In this document: in pieces, positions 1-8,617 of the stretch
Layout of the letters: each line of letters starts with the position of its first letter
How positions within the stretch are numbered: position 1 is the stretch's first letter
Made by a program: the position numbers and the translations under genes
Notes under the pieces: model-generated
The model's database searches: none
Seen by the model: the letters and a program-made list of their open reading frames with translations, nothing else
What the model was told of the DNA's origin: nothing
NCBI GenBank assembly: GCA_009801015.1
Contig: VHZZ01000876.1
Coordinates: 101,494-132,084 of the forward strand
Reading direction: 5' to 3'
DNA length: 30,591 nucleotides
DNA from: Silene noctiflora
Taxonomy: Eukaryota > Streptophyta > Magnoliopsida > Caryophyllales > Caryophyllaceae

Positions 1-268
1 ATAGATTAGACTTGTAATACTACCGTTAACATAACCACACCACTAACTAATTCCTTAGTCAGTGGAATAACTTTCCGATGAAGAATCATTTGGCTTCCAT
101 AACTCCTCCTCCAGGTAACTGTAATAAATCTCGTATAATTCGATCTTCTCAAGCGGACCTGCGAATATCTCACCGGTGGCCAAGCATAGGTGAGTATAGT
201 CATGTGAGGGATGATCGTTTCACACCTATTGAATACCCCAATAACCTCAGCCTCCAGATGGGTTAATT

Positions 269-646
269 CAAGAAGCGGCTCGTAAAGATGTTGAGCGGGC
301 GTTCGGCGTACTACAAGCTAGAATTGCAGTCATTCGTAAAACAGTACTTACTTGGAGCGAGCAACTTATGCGCAGAATTTTAAAATGTTGCGTCATAATA
401 CATAACATGGTAGTGGAAGATGAAAGAGATACGTATGCTAACTACTCCGACCCTACTGAGTTCGACATTAACGGGAATGAGGAAGGTCATCTTAATGTTG
501 AAGATCCCGAGTATGAAGTTGGATATACACCTCATATAACTGCGTACATTCAAAATAAAAATCGTATAAGAAATGCAAGGGCACATCAAGTCCTAAGAGC
601 AGATCTAATTGAAAATATTTGGCAAAAATTTGGTGACCTCAACTAA
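269..646 (+). pseudogene. C-terminal fragment of PIF/Harbinger transposase
   Basis: An open frame runs from about 263 to the TAA at 644-646, with no proper start. It encodes the C-terminal end of the DDE nuclease of PIF/Harbinger elements. The diagnostic motif RKDVERAFGVLQ is followed by WSEQLMRRILKCCVIIHNM, VVEDER and an HQVLRADLIENIWQ tail, the usual end of plant HARBI1-like proteins. An intact nuclease is roughly 350-450 residues; only about 126 remain. A stop at 242-244 closes the frame, and the sequence before it does not resemble the expected upstream catalytic region, so the copy is internally rearranged or joined to unrelated DNA. No terminal inverted repeat or partner Myb-like ORF is visible. 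It is a dead remnant, or the end of an element whose head lies left of the window. I am confident of the family, not of the boundaries. Confidence 0.82.
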
Positions 647-1062
647 TGTTGTATTATTTTCTTTTTCAACGGTCTTTTGATTTATTATATTTTCTTGTAT
701 TTTATTTAGGGTGCTACTTTATATCGCTCGAGTTTTACTTAATGTCGCCCGAATTTTACATTAGCTTCCCATTTTTACCCCTTATCCTTTTCTCTCCCAA
801 ATTTTTAAAAACTTAAGACTTCAATTTTTTTTTACGAAGATGTAATATTAACCGTAAGGCTAAGAAGTGTAATTTAGTAGACAAACTATATTTGAGAGCC
901 AAGTTNTGAATATCACATACTTCATAAATGTACTTTTCCAGAAGCAATATAATCCGTTGTTTTTCTTAATAAGCAATATAATAAGTTGTTTTTCTTAATA
1001 CAATCAGTGACTCAAATGTAGGAATTATTATTAATTCTCTATTATGTGGACCTAATTACTAA
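647..1062. other. AT-rich intergenic spacer
   Basis: This lies between the transposase remnant and the LTR. It contains short direct repeats (the word AATATAATNNGTTGTTTTTCTT appears twice around 945-1000) and an ambiguous base near 906. No coding frame or structured element is supported. Confidence 0.5.
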
Positions 1063-1431
1063 TGTCAGTCACTTTAATTAGAAACGGTTAAATATAATGT
1101 TTCGGGTTTTTAGTGGGAGTAATAGAATAAGTGGATTACGGTTAATGTTTACAGGCCATTAACATATTAGGCCCACTTATCTATTTAAGCCCCTCCTGCC
1201 ACCTGTATAAAAAAGCTACACCTGTTTGTGGTTTTCAACCTAATTCATATTCATTAAGTGAAACCACACTGAAAGAGAATTAGAGACTAAGGAAGGCAGG
1301 AGAAGGCAAAGCTTTAGGGTTCATCTTCTTATTGTTCTCAAGAAACCTCCTCATCAAATCTAATGGCTACTTCATGTATGTATCTATCAGTAATTATCGC
1401 TGCAATCAAGATCTTCTAATTTATGTTTACA
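1063..1431 (+). mobile_element. LTR of a Copia-type retrotransposon
   Basis: The block begins TGTCAG and ends TTTACA, so it carries the TG...CA ends of an LTR. Two bases later comes TGGTATCAGAGA, the classic primer-binding site for initiator Met-tRNA used by plant Copia elements. Inside is a TATA-like TATAAAA at about 1206, which would serve as the LTR promoter, followed by a pyrimidine-rich leader. The left boundary is chosen from the TGT/ACA terminal pairing; another TGTGG lies at 1045. I found no second LTR copy in the window, so the element is truncated or its right side has been replaced. Length (about 370 bp) fits a plant Copia LTR. Confidence 0.65.
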
Positions 1432-1433
1432 TG

Positions 1434-1445
1434 TGGTATCAGAGA
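1434..1445 (+). other. Primer-binding site (tRNA-iMet)
   Basis: TGGTATCAGAGA matches the 3' end of initiator methionine tRNA in complement, two bases after the LTR end. This fixes the orientation of the element as left to right. Confidence 0.75.
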
Positions 1446-2450
1446 AAGATTATGATTGCAGTTATAGTTCTGATTAATGTTTTAATTATGTCTTTTGAAT
1501 GAAATTAATGTTTTAATTATGATTGTTTCCGCTGCCCTAATCGAATTGTTTCGATTTGTATGTTTGATTATGATTGTTTCCGTTGCCGTAATCAAATTAT
1601 TTCAATTCGTACGATGTCTGTGATTGTTAGTTGCGTTCGTCTGTCGCCTGGGATTTGAGGAGTACTCGATCGAGGTGTTTTATTGTTGATGGTTCTCGAT
1701 CGAGCTAATGTTTCACTCGATCGAAGATCTTCCGCATGAATAGTTTCCTTCTCGCTTTATAGTTTACGATATCTCATGATTGATTATGTATGCTCGTATG
1801 ATATTAATGTTATTATGCTAATAAAGTTAATATAAATTATCATATTATTGTTGTAAGCATACGTACTAATTATGTATATATATAGTTTTGGTATCGAATG
1901 AAAGAGACCTTCGCATTATGACAAGTTGAAATTCACCACAATGATTTCATCTCGTACGCGTTCAAATCTCATAATGGAATCATATTGGACATTCACAATA
2001 GGTTGAGGTTCACCACAGTGGACTCAAATTATGTAGTGAATATCAGACTAAGCATCTAATGGGGTAAAGTAACTTGTATTAAGGTTTTACCCACAGGTAA
2101 CCTGACATTAAAGTGAAACACTCATTAAGAGAGTAAAGTAACTTTTATGCCATGTTAGTATGTTACTTTACAAATTTTCCAAATCCAAATTAATTTGACA
2201 CAAAATTGGTCACTTTTATCAAGTTAATTGCATTTTGATCGTTAATTTCTCAAAAGATCAAAACAGTATTGAGTATTGTATCACATAATATGCGGGTATA
2301 GTTCAGGAGCAATAATGGCTTGGAATGAGTTCAGATTTCTAATTATTCTAATTTAATTGCATCATTTTAATCAAAGCTAGTTTTCCAGAACTTATGTTGA
2401 GCAATAATGGTTGCGGATGGTCTCAAATACCAAGAGCAAGCCTTAGAGAC
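1446..2450 (+). mobile_element. Non-coding leader of the truncated Copia element
   Basis: Downstream of the primer-binding site there is no gag or pol frame. The sequence includes a roughly 51-bp tandem duplication (GATTGTTTCC units at 1521 and 1572) and three TCGATCGA palindromic words between about 1665 and 1735. A long AT-rich leader with repeated TTCACCACA(A/G)TG phrases follows at about 1930-2030. Such long untranslated leaders are common in plant Copia elements. The right limit is uncertain: the sequence grades into the 3' flank of the VAP27 gene somewhere before 2800. No polypurine tract or 3' LTR is seen. Confidence 0.45.
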
Positions 2451-2825
2451 TGTCTTGATGGTGATAATGCATGTTTTGACTTTTGATACTGGCACGGGTG
2501 AGAGCTTTCTTAAAAGTAAGTTTAAAATGCCAAGGACAATTTGACTAGAAAGTCACGAAAAACTTGATCGAAGAACCAGTGTTAATTGAAGAAGCCATAG
2601 AGTCGATTACATAAAGTACTAGTTGAAAGACTTGTTGGAATTGATCTGCTCCGAGACTACTTGAACAATAAACTACAGAATACTACTTGTCGAACAAATG
2701 ATGCTGAACAAAAATAATAGTCTACGACAAATCCTACAATCTTTCCAGTGTCCAGTAGTGATACTCTCACATTTTAATATTTAACAGCAACAAGCAAAAT
2801 GAAGTTGAGTCCACAGTTTCATCCG

Positions 2826-5800
2826 TCAGCTTCTGTTTATAACATACCCGAAAAAGACTCCGATGAATCCAACAATGATTATGTACATGAATGGGATTCC
2901 ACTACGCCCTCTACTGATCTCAAGCCTCAAACGATCCTGCAAGTTTTATAAGAATATAGATTCAGAATTTGACCGGTAGTAGACGTAGTATCAAAAAACA
3001 AAATTATGTCGTAAGGATGACTTTGGTAATGTTCGGCAGAGGGAAAAAAATGTTAGGCAGCAGTGCTCAAAACCCGAGAAATGGCAAGTAGAATTTGAGT
3101 GAAAAACCCCTTTATATGCATATAAAGACAAGGTTACAGTTGACAATTGGTTCACAGTTGACAGACAGTAAAAATGTTCAAGGAGATGTGAGGTTGATGT
3201 GAGATTGTGAGGTTGTAACTAATTGAAAGAAAATTATTTGGAGAGATGGAGGACACAGAAGGAAGAATCATACCATTTCCTGGTGAAGCTTGTTGTTTAG
3301 TAGAAGGGTGGAGTTTTTCTCTTCTGTCAGCCTCAATATCAAAACTTTTGCCTGAAGTCACATGTTGTCAAAACAAACAAGCACTAATCAGATAAATATT
3401 AACACTAATTAATCCCAAAAGGATCAAAGTAAACTCGTGACAAGGAAAACCATATAGAAATGTAAGAATGTCTGTTGAAAAAAGACATCAAGTTACCATA
3501 TAGAAACGTAAGAACGTTCGGAGAAAAAAGACATCAAGTTTTTTTGTCTCTATTTATGCATATTCTTTTTCTTTTGAAAAAGTGTCAAAATCCAACTCAC
3601 ACACAGGGATGCACAGATGAATGTGCAGTTTAAGGAATAAAGATGTCAAAACACACAGATATAATGCTATATCAGTCAGAAATTGACCGGTTCAGGTAGA
3701 AGCATTCACAGCATGCTTCTCTGCTATTACAACTATCGTAAAAATGGATACTACAATATTACTATTTTTTAATTTTTTTAATTTTGGTGTAAGCGGAATA
3801 ACCATAGCAGTTTTGAATTTTGATGCTTATGAATGTCTAACCCAGTTAATGAGTACCACATGTAATAACCTTACCAGCTAGCCAGCAATTCATGTTCGCT
3901 GGTCCTACTTTGTTATGGGACTAAGCTTTTGTTGTTGTATATATAATATAACTACAAGTTAGGGATAAGTACTCCGTAGCCAAATAAAAGCTAAGGAGCT
4001 GCTATATGGTTCCACAATTACGAGTTTGAACATTATTGAGTCTAAAGTCAAAGTATGAGGGTGGAAAGTCACCTGAGTTAAATCATCTTGTGCTTCGACA
4101 GCGGCTCTTGAAGTCTGCAAGTGCATGACATAATTCCTATTAAGCTAACATTGAAGAATCATTGTTTAAAAGCACAATATAAAGCTATAGGAATCATAGA
4201 CTCACAACAGTAGCATTCAAACTCCCGTTGTCAGATACAGAAGGCTTCGGTGGAGACCCTTCGTCTGAAAATTCTTCAGCAGTAGCTGGTAGTAGAGGTT
4301 CTGGAGGTAGAACATATGTGACTTTCAATTTGTATTCATCAACCAGGTTCCCGGATTCCTTTTTAAACTGTCGAAACAAGACATAAATATGCGCTCATTA
4401 ACCAGCAGTACAGCATAATCATATAGTCAACAGTCACGTCTAGCATTTATTTCCTTAGGCATAAAACTGGGTAGCTTATAATGATAATCCATGTTGCTCG
4501 GGCTCGACTGTCCTTACTGATAATTCTTTTTAACAGTTTCTTGAATTTTTAATGATTACTCTTCCTTGTTCATTTGTTTGGGTTAAATGAAGAAAAAATT
4601 TCATGCATTTAGCCAAAAACAAAACATGTTGTGTCGACATGCAGTAAAAAAAGAAGTGGGTGAAGTGTTTACACCATTTAACACAAAAAATAAACTTACA
4701 GAGCAAAATTCCCAATCTAAGTTGATGTATTTGTATATCCACAAGACAATCCCTTCTAAATGTTTAAGAAAGCTCGCGTCTTTTGTTCAAACTAATTCTA
4801 GACAATTTATCCAGGATGATAAATGAATTCGTAATATGTTCACAAGCATAAGCCTTACCATATCCGAAGTAATATCCTTGATGGTCGATTCAGGGCTGGT
4901 GATCACACTCTGGAGAAGAAACCTGTCCTTGCATTGCATGTCAGAAGGCCCTTCTTTCTGTGCTTGCATTGTGACTATTGCCCACCTCAACAACAAAATC
5001 AAAGTATAAGAAAAGATCTAAAAAAAAACGAAGCAATTTGTCCATGATACTGGTTCAAGTAAAATTTCGAGACATAAGTGCAAGCGTTATACTACTACAT
5101 CAAAACGACACATGGTCTCAGTGTGAGACCGTTTTACCAAATTTTACCAATGGCGGAATTAATTACTATTTGTCCTAGTTCCTAAAACACTGGGGTAATG
5201 TTATTGTAATGTGAATCACTATTTCAGGAGTCATCCACACATTCACACAACCATAAAGTTTGTGACCTAACAGAACAGTTTGAGACAGTCCACCTAAGTT
5301 TTACCAAGGGATACAAGCCACAAAATCACAACACATGACAAAAGTCAGAAAATCATCTAAATTGTGACTTAAAACTCCATCACTCCAGCAAATTGCGAGG
5401 TAGGGGAGTTGGATGTATGTAGCCTTACCTTGTATTAGCAACACAAAGAGACGGTTTCCAAACTAGTTTGAGTTCAATTCTACTAAATTAAGGTATACAC
5501 TATACAGCTACAAAACTTAAAAATCAAAATTGAAGATCAAAGAAAATGGTTATAGAGCAAGATGAACCTAAGAGATCATAAGTAGAATGTGGCAAAACAA
5601 TCCCAGTATTAGGCCTCACAGAATACTTCTTGGGGTTTGTTGTTTTCACCTGAAAATTAATTCAAACTTAAGAAAAATCAAAATCAAATCCTAAAGAACA
5701 TGAAAAACTCAAGGTTAAGCAAAAAAAAAAAAAAAAAAAAAAAAATGAAAGGAATGACCTTGAAAGCAACATGATTGTCTGTATTATTACTAAGTTGCAT

Positions 5801-5998
5801 GGTACATGAGTTCTGCTTGTTCAACTCAACTGTTGCATGTCATACAAAAAAACAAAGAAAATTATAAAAAAAAAAAATCCACAAAAATGAAAAGATGATC
5901 AAGAAATGGAAAAGAATATTGAAGAAGATGAAGAAAATCAAACATGTGAATTGAAGTTCATGAGGATGAATGGTGAGAAGTTCTCCTCCTGAGTTCAT
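2826..5998 (-). CDS. VAP27: VAP27-type vesicle-associated membrane protein, copy A
   Basis: Plant VAP27 proteins are tail-anchored ER proteins. Their MSP domain binds FFAT-like motifs of partners and links the ER to plasma membrane, actin and endocytic sites. I reconstruct eight coding exons with GT-AG introns: 5944-5998, 5759-5829, 5568-5649, 4859-4974, 4206-4367, 4073-4114, 3274-3351 and 2826-2936. They total 717 nt, or 238 residues plus stop, normal for the family. Residues 1-127 form the MSP domain, including the VAP consensus stretch VKTTNPKKYSVRPNTG and VTMQAQKEGPSDMQCKDRF. A serine/acid-rich linker with PSVSDNGSLNA follows. Residues about 177-210 form a coiled coil (LILRLTEEKNSTLLLNNKL). 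Residues 217-235 (PFMYIIIVGFIGVFFGYVI) are the C-terminal anchor. Start: ATG with MNSGGELLTIHPHEL, the usual N-terminus. A strong polypyrimidine tract plus TTCAG ending at 6052 suggests a 5' UTR intron acceptor. The exon 6 acceptor was chosen to keep the frame with the family sequence. The gene looks intact and is the left member of a tandem pair. Confidence 0.9.
3450..3540. repeat. 46-bp tandem duplication in VAP27-A intron
   Basis: Two adjacent copies begin CCATATAGAAA (3450 and 3496) and end in AAAAAAGACATCAAGTT. The matching intron of copy B has only one CATATAGAAATGTAAGA, so this arose in copy A after the gene duplication or was lost in B. Confidence 0.7.
5720..5744. repeat. Poly-A tract
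   Basis: A run of about 25 adenines in the intron between VAP27-A exons 2 and 3. On the coding strand it is poly-T, far from the splice sites. Confidence 0.8.
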
Positions 5999-6154
5999 CT
6001 TTGTTCAAACAGAATCTTGATTACACAGTAAAACTCTGATAAAGTGAGCACCTGAACAGAGGGAAAAGAACAAGAAACAAAAAAAAAAAAGAGAGAGGTT
6101 TGTGCAAAGAAAAGTCGTTTTATTATTGAATGACGAGCACAGTCTGAGGGTATG

Positions 6155-6361
6155 AGACCGTCATTTTCCGCATAATACGGAGTAACGTTTATTTGTTGAT
6201 ACTATTAAATGAGTGCCCTAATGAAAAGACAAAATAATTTTATAATTTTACTATTTTAGCAATTTAGGATGAATACCGTCTTACCCTATAAGGCGGTCAT
6301 TTTCTATATTATACGAATAATATTTATTTGTTGATAGTATTAAATGATTGTTTAATCATCA
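6155..6361. repeat. Imperfect direct repeat, 136-bp spacing, upstream of VAP27-A
   Basis: Two blocks share GTCATTTTC, then a diverged ATAATACG stretch, then TTTATTTGTTGATA(C/G)TATTAAATGA (6155-6225 and 6291-6361). Flanking sequence on both sides (to about 6145 and from about 6460) aligns with the region upstream of copy B, whereas this block has no counterpart there. It is therefore an insertion or expansion specific to copy A, within or near its promoter/5' UTR. No clear terminal inverted repeats. Confidence 0.5.
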
Positions 6362-6968
6362 AGGACCGTCTTAGAGAAGAATTTAGGATATTTTATAATC
6401 TGTGGGGATGAAGAGCGAGTGGGTGACAGACAGATAGAGAAAGGGTAAAGAGAGGAAGCAAAGAAACGTGGGTCAGTGTCACCTCAGTGCCTGACTGTCT
6501 TCTTTTTACTCAACCCGTCATCTTTGGCCTGTGGCCCCCTCAGGTCCTGCTCACCTCAGCTAACTTTCGTCATTTCTGAATCAATTAATAGTATCCTCAA
6601 TTTAGATTCCATAAAATTGATCCGACTTGAAAGATCCGAACAAAATATCAAAATAATATGAGCGGGAAGTCAAAAAAAACACGGCTTGGCCCGAAGCTGT
6701 CGCCTTCAATGCAAGTTGATCCAAACAAGAAGAAAATAAATCGGAGTAGACTTTAAATCACTTGACCTTGCGATGAGTAGATGAACTCAATAAACACGTT
6801 TCAAAATGATCCAACTCAAACTCGATAACCAAACCGTTAACAGCCACCAAAACGCAACCTACCCTATACCCATGTGCGCCTCTTTTTTTTTTTTCTAATA
6901 ATTCGTGTATCCATCCTTCTAAATAGGTATGTCTTTAACAAAAGCTCCGTGAAAGAATACTTTGGTAC
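6362..6968. other. Promoter flank of VAP27-A and spacer
   Basis: The stretch CAAAGAAACGTGG(G/A)(T/A)CAGTGTCA near 6459-6482 is shared with the region upstream of copy B (about 11930-11952), marking the upstream extent of the tandem duplication. The rest is unremarkable, with a poly-T run near 6883-6895 and no supported gene. Confidence 0.45.
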
Positions 6969-8155
6969 TAGTAGAGCTGATCAAAAGCGGGCACAGACCG
7001 GGCCCAACTGCTAAAAAAGTGTCCGGCGGGCCTTATTTAATAGCCTGAGCCCGCTAAGCATGCCAGTTTCCACTTTCCGTATCCGCCCACTTCAAGAGAG
7101 CAGGCCGGCCTGCGGGTCTGGCTAAAATCAAATGCAAAAATTAGTATTTTTTATTAAAATACGAGTTTGTTATCTCTACATCCCACTAAAACTTAACAAT
7201 TGTCTTTAAGGGTCTGTTTGGATACAGTTTTAGGAGGGGAGGGGGAGTGAGGGGAGGTGGAGTGAGGGGATGAGAGGGGAGGTGGAGTGAATTGTGGTTG
7301 TTTGGATAACAAAAATGATGAGAGGGAAATGGAAGGGGGGGAAGGAGGGTGATGGGGGAATGGATGAATTATGCTTATGGATAATGGAAATGGAAGGGGA
7401 GGAAGGAGGGAGATGAGAGGCCAAACAAAGTTTTCCTTCCAAATCTTGCCACTCATGGAAAGATTATGGTTTGTTCAATAGGAGAGAAATTAAATCACCT
7501 AATTTCACTCCCCCTTCATTCCCCTCCTTCCATATTTTGTATCCAAACAAAGGAAAATGAATCCCTCCTTTTCTCTCCCCTCCCTTTCTCTCCAATTCAC
7601 TCAATCCAAACGGACCCTAAAAGTTTACCTGTAAGAAAGTATACTAATTTTTAAAAGATAAAGTTTACTAAATTTTGAAAAAAACACAAATTTGACAATG
7701 TTCTCTTACAAACATCAAAAGTTCATTGTTACTATGGTTTTTGTGCGGCATTGTTGCCGGTTACATATTCTCCCGTGTAAATACTTGAAAGGTAGTATCT
7801 TTATACGACAATTCCATTACCATGTCCATTCTCGGCGAATCTTTATACGACAAGTGTAAATACCGACAATCTCTCACTTATATGTAAGGAATAAGTATTC
7901 ATTTGCGCTACCTAATTGGTTTAGAGTGTAGAAATTGTAAATGAAATGAGCAGAGAATGATGAAGGATTGAAAGTTTAAGGATTTTTATGAGGTTACTTT
8001 TAATAGCGGGCCGTCTTGGACAATTTTGTATAGTCAAAGCCCGTCCATTTATTCTAGCGGGCCTAGTTTTCTTGTCCGTTACCCGTTTAATTTTTGATTT
8101 TTCTTGTCCAGGCCCGCTATTTTAGCGAGCCGAACGGACCGTCCCGCACTTGATC
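6969..8155. mobile_element. hAT-like non-autonomous element carrying a nested MITE
   Basis: The left end reads TAGAGCTGATCAAAAGCGGG. The right end, in reverse complement, reads TAGAGATCAAGTGCGGG. Both arms are rich in AGCGGGCC-type words, as in the smaller element at 22756. Flanks TTTGGTAC (6961-6968) and TTTGGCAG (8156-8163) agree at six of eight positions and could be a degraded 8-bp hAT target duplication. A Tourist-type MITE sits inside (7210-7617), so the host element without it is about 780 bp. No transposase remains. The pairing of these two ends into one element is probable, not certain. Confidence 0.5.
7210..7617. mobile_element. Tourist/Harbinger-type MITE with TAA target duplication
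   Basis: The left terminus GGGTCTGTTTGGAT is inverted at the right as ATCCAAACGGACCC. Both sides are flanked by TAA, a 3-bp target duplication typical of PIF/Harbinger elements. The inverted arms extend inward as purine-rich (GGAGGGGAG-like) and pyrimidine-rich blocks, with a second internal GTTTGGATA / TATCCAAAC pair, so the whole element can fold back. Translations of its strands are low-complexity proline/serine runs and are not genes. Confidence 0.8.
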
Positions 8156-8617
8156 TCTATTTGGCAGTTTTGCCTCATTGTTAAACACCGTATGGGTAGA
8201 TGACGTCTATAATCTGGATCGTCGTTGCTACTGCATACTTCGCACCAAAAGTCAAATTGTATTACAAGAAAATATTACAATAATTGGGGAAAATCATGCA
8301 TGTTATGGAGAAAAACCCCGTCTCTGCTGCCGAAGCCTAGGAACCTAACTATCAGGAGTTCCAAAGCGCAGCACTTGAACCAGGTAGCCACAGAATTAGA
8401 ATGGTTAACTAATATCCCTAGTAAAATGATCCAGACATCGACTAGCTTAATTGATGAAATCAATGAGAGCCTGAGAGCCTGAGAGCCTGAGAGGTAGTAC
8501 TCATGACATGTATCATGTATCAGTAACAGATTCGAACTTATGATTCCGGATTTCATAGCAAAAATCCAGCAACCCCGTGCCAGACAAGCTTATTTGTTAA
8601 TCCTTAGTCCTTACTCC
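8156..8617. other. Spacer 3' of VAP27-B with short 8-bp repeat
   Basis: Between the hAT-like element and the end of copy B. It contains a tandem TGAGAGCC unit (about 3.5 copies, 8464-8493). A short minus-strand hydrophobic open frame overlaps it, but nothing in that translation resembles a known protein. No gene is supported. Confidence 0.5.

Noticed and set aside
3152-3361. 69-residue frame with GKSFDIEADRREKLH
   Set aside because: It is the wrong frame of VAP27-A exon 7; the correct frame gives AKVLILRLTEEKNS and fits the family.
7193-7456. Proline/serine-rich minus-strand frames
   Set aside because: They lie inside a foldback MITE and reflect its pyrimidine-rich strand.
8275-8556. 93-residue hydrophobic minus-strand frame near the end of VAP27-B, considered as a replacement membrane anchor
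   Set aside because: No splice acceptor in the right phase was evident and the copy-B frame stops at 8618; the sequence does not resemble a VAP tail.
8500-8610. Possible tRNA-derived SINE (AGTTCGAATCT with an upstream TGGCACGG) at the broken end of VAP27-B
   Set aside because: Box spacing and boundaries are too weak; no poly-A tail or target duplication found.
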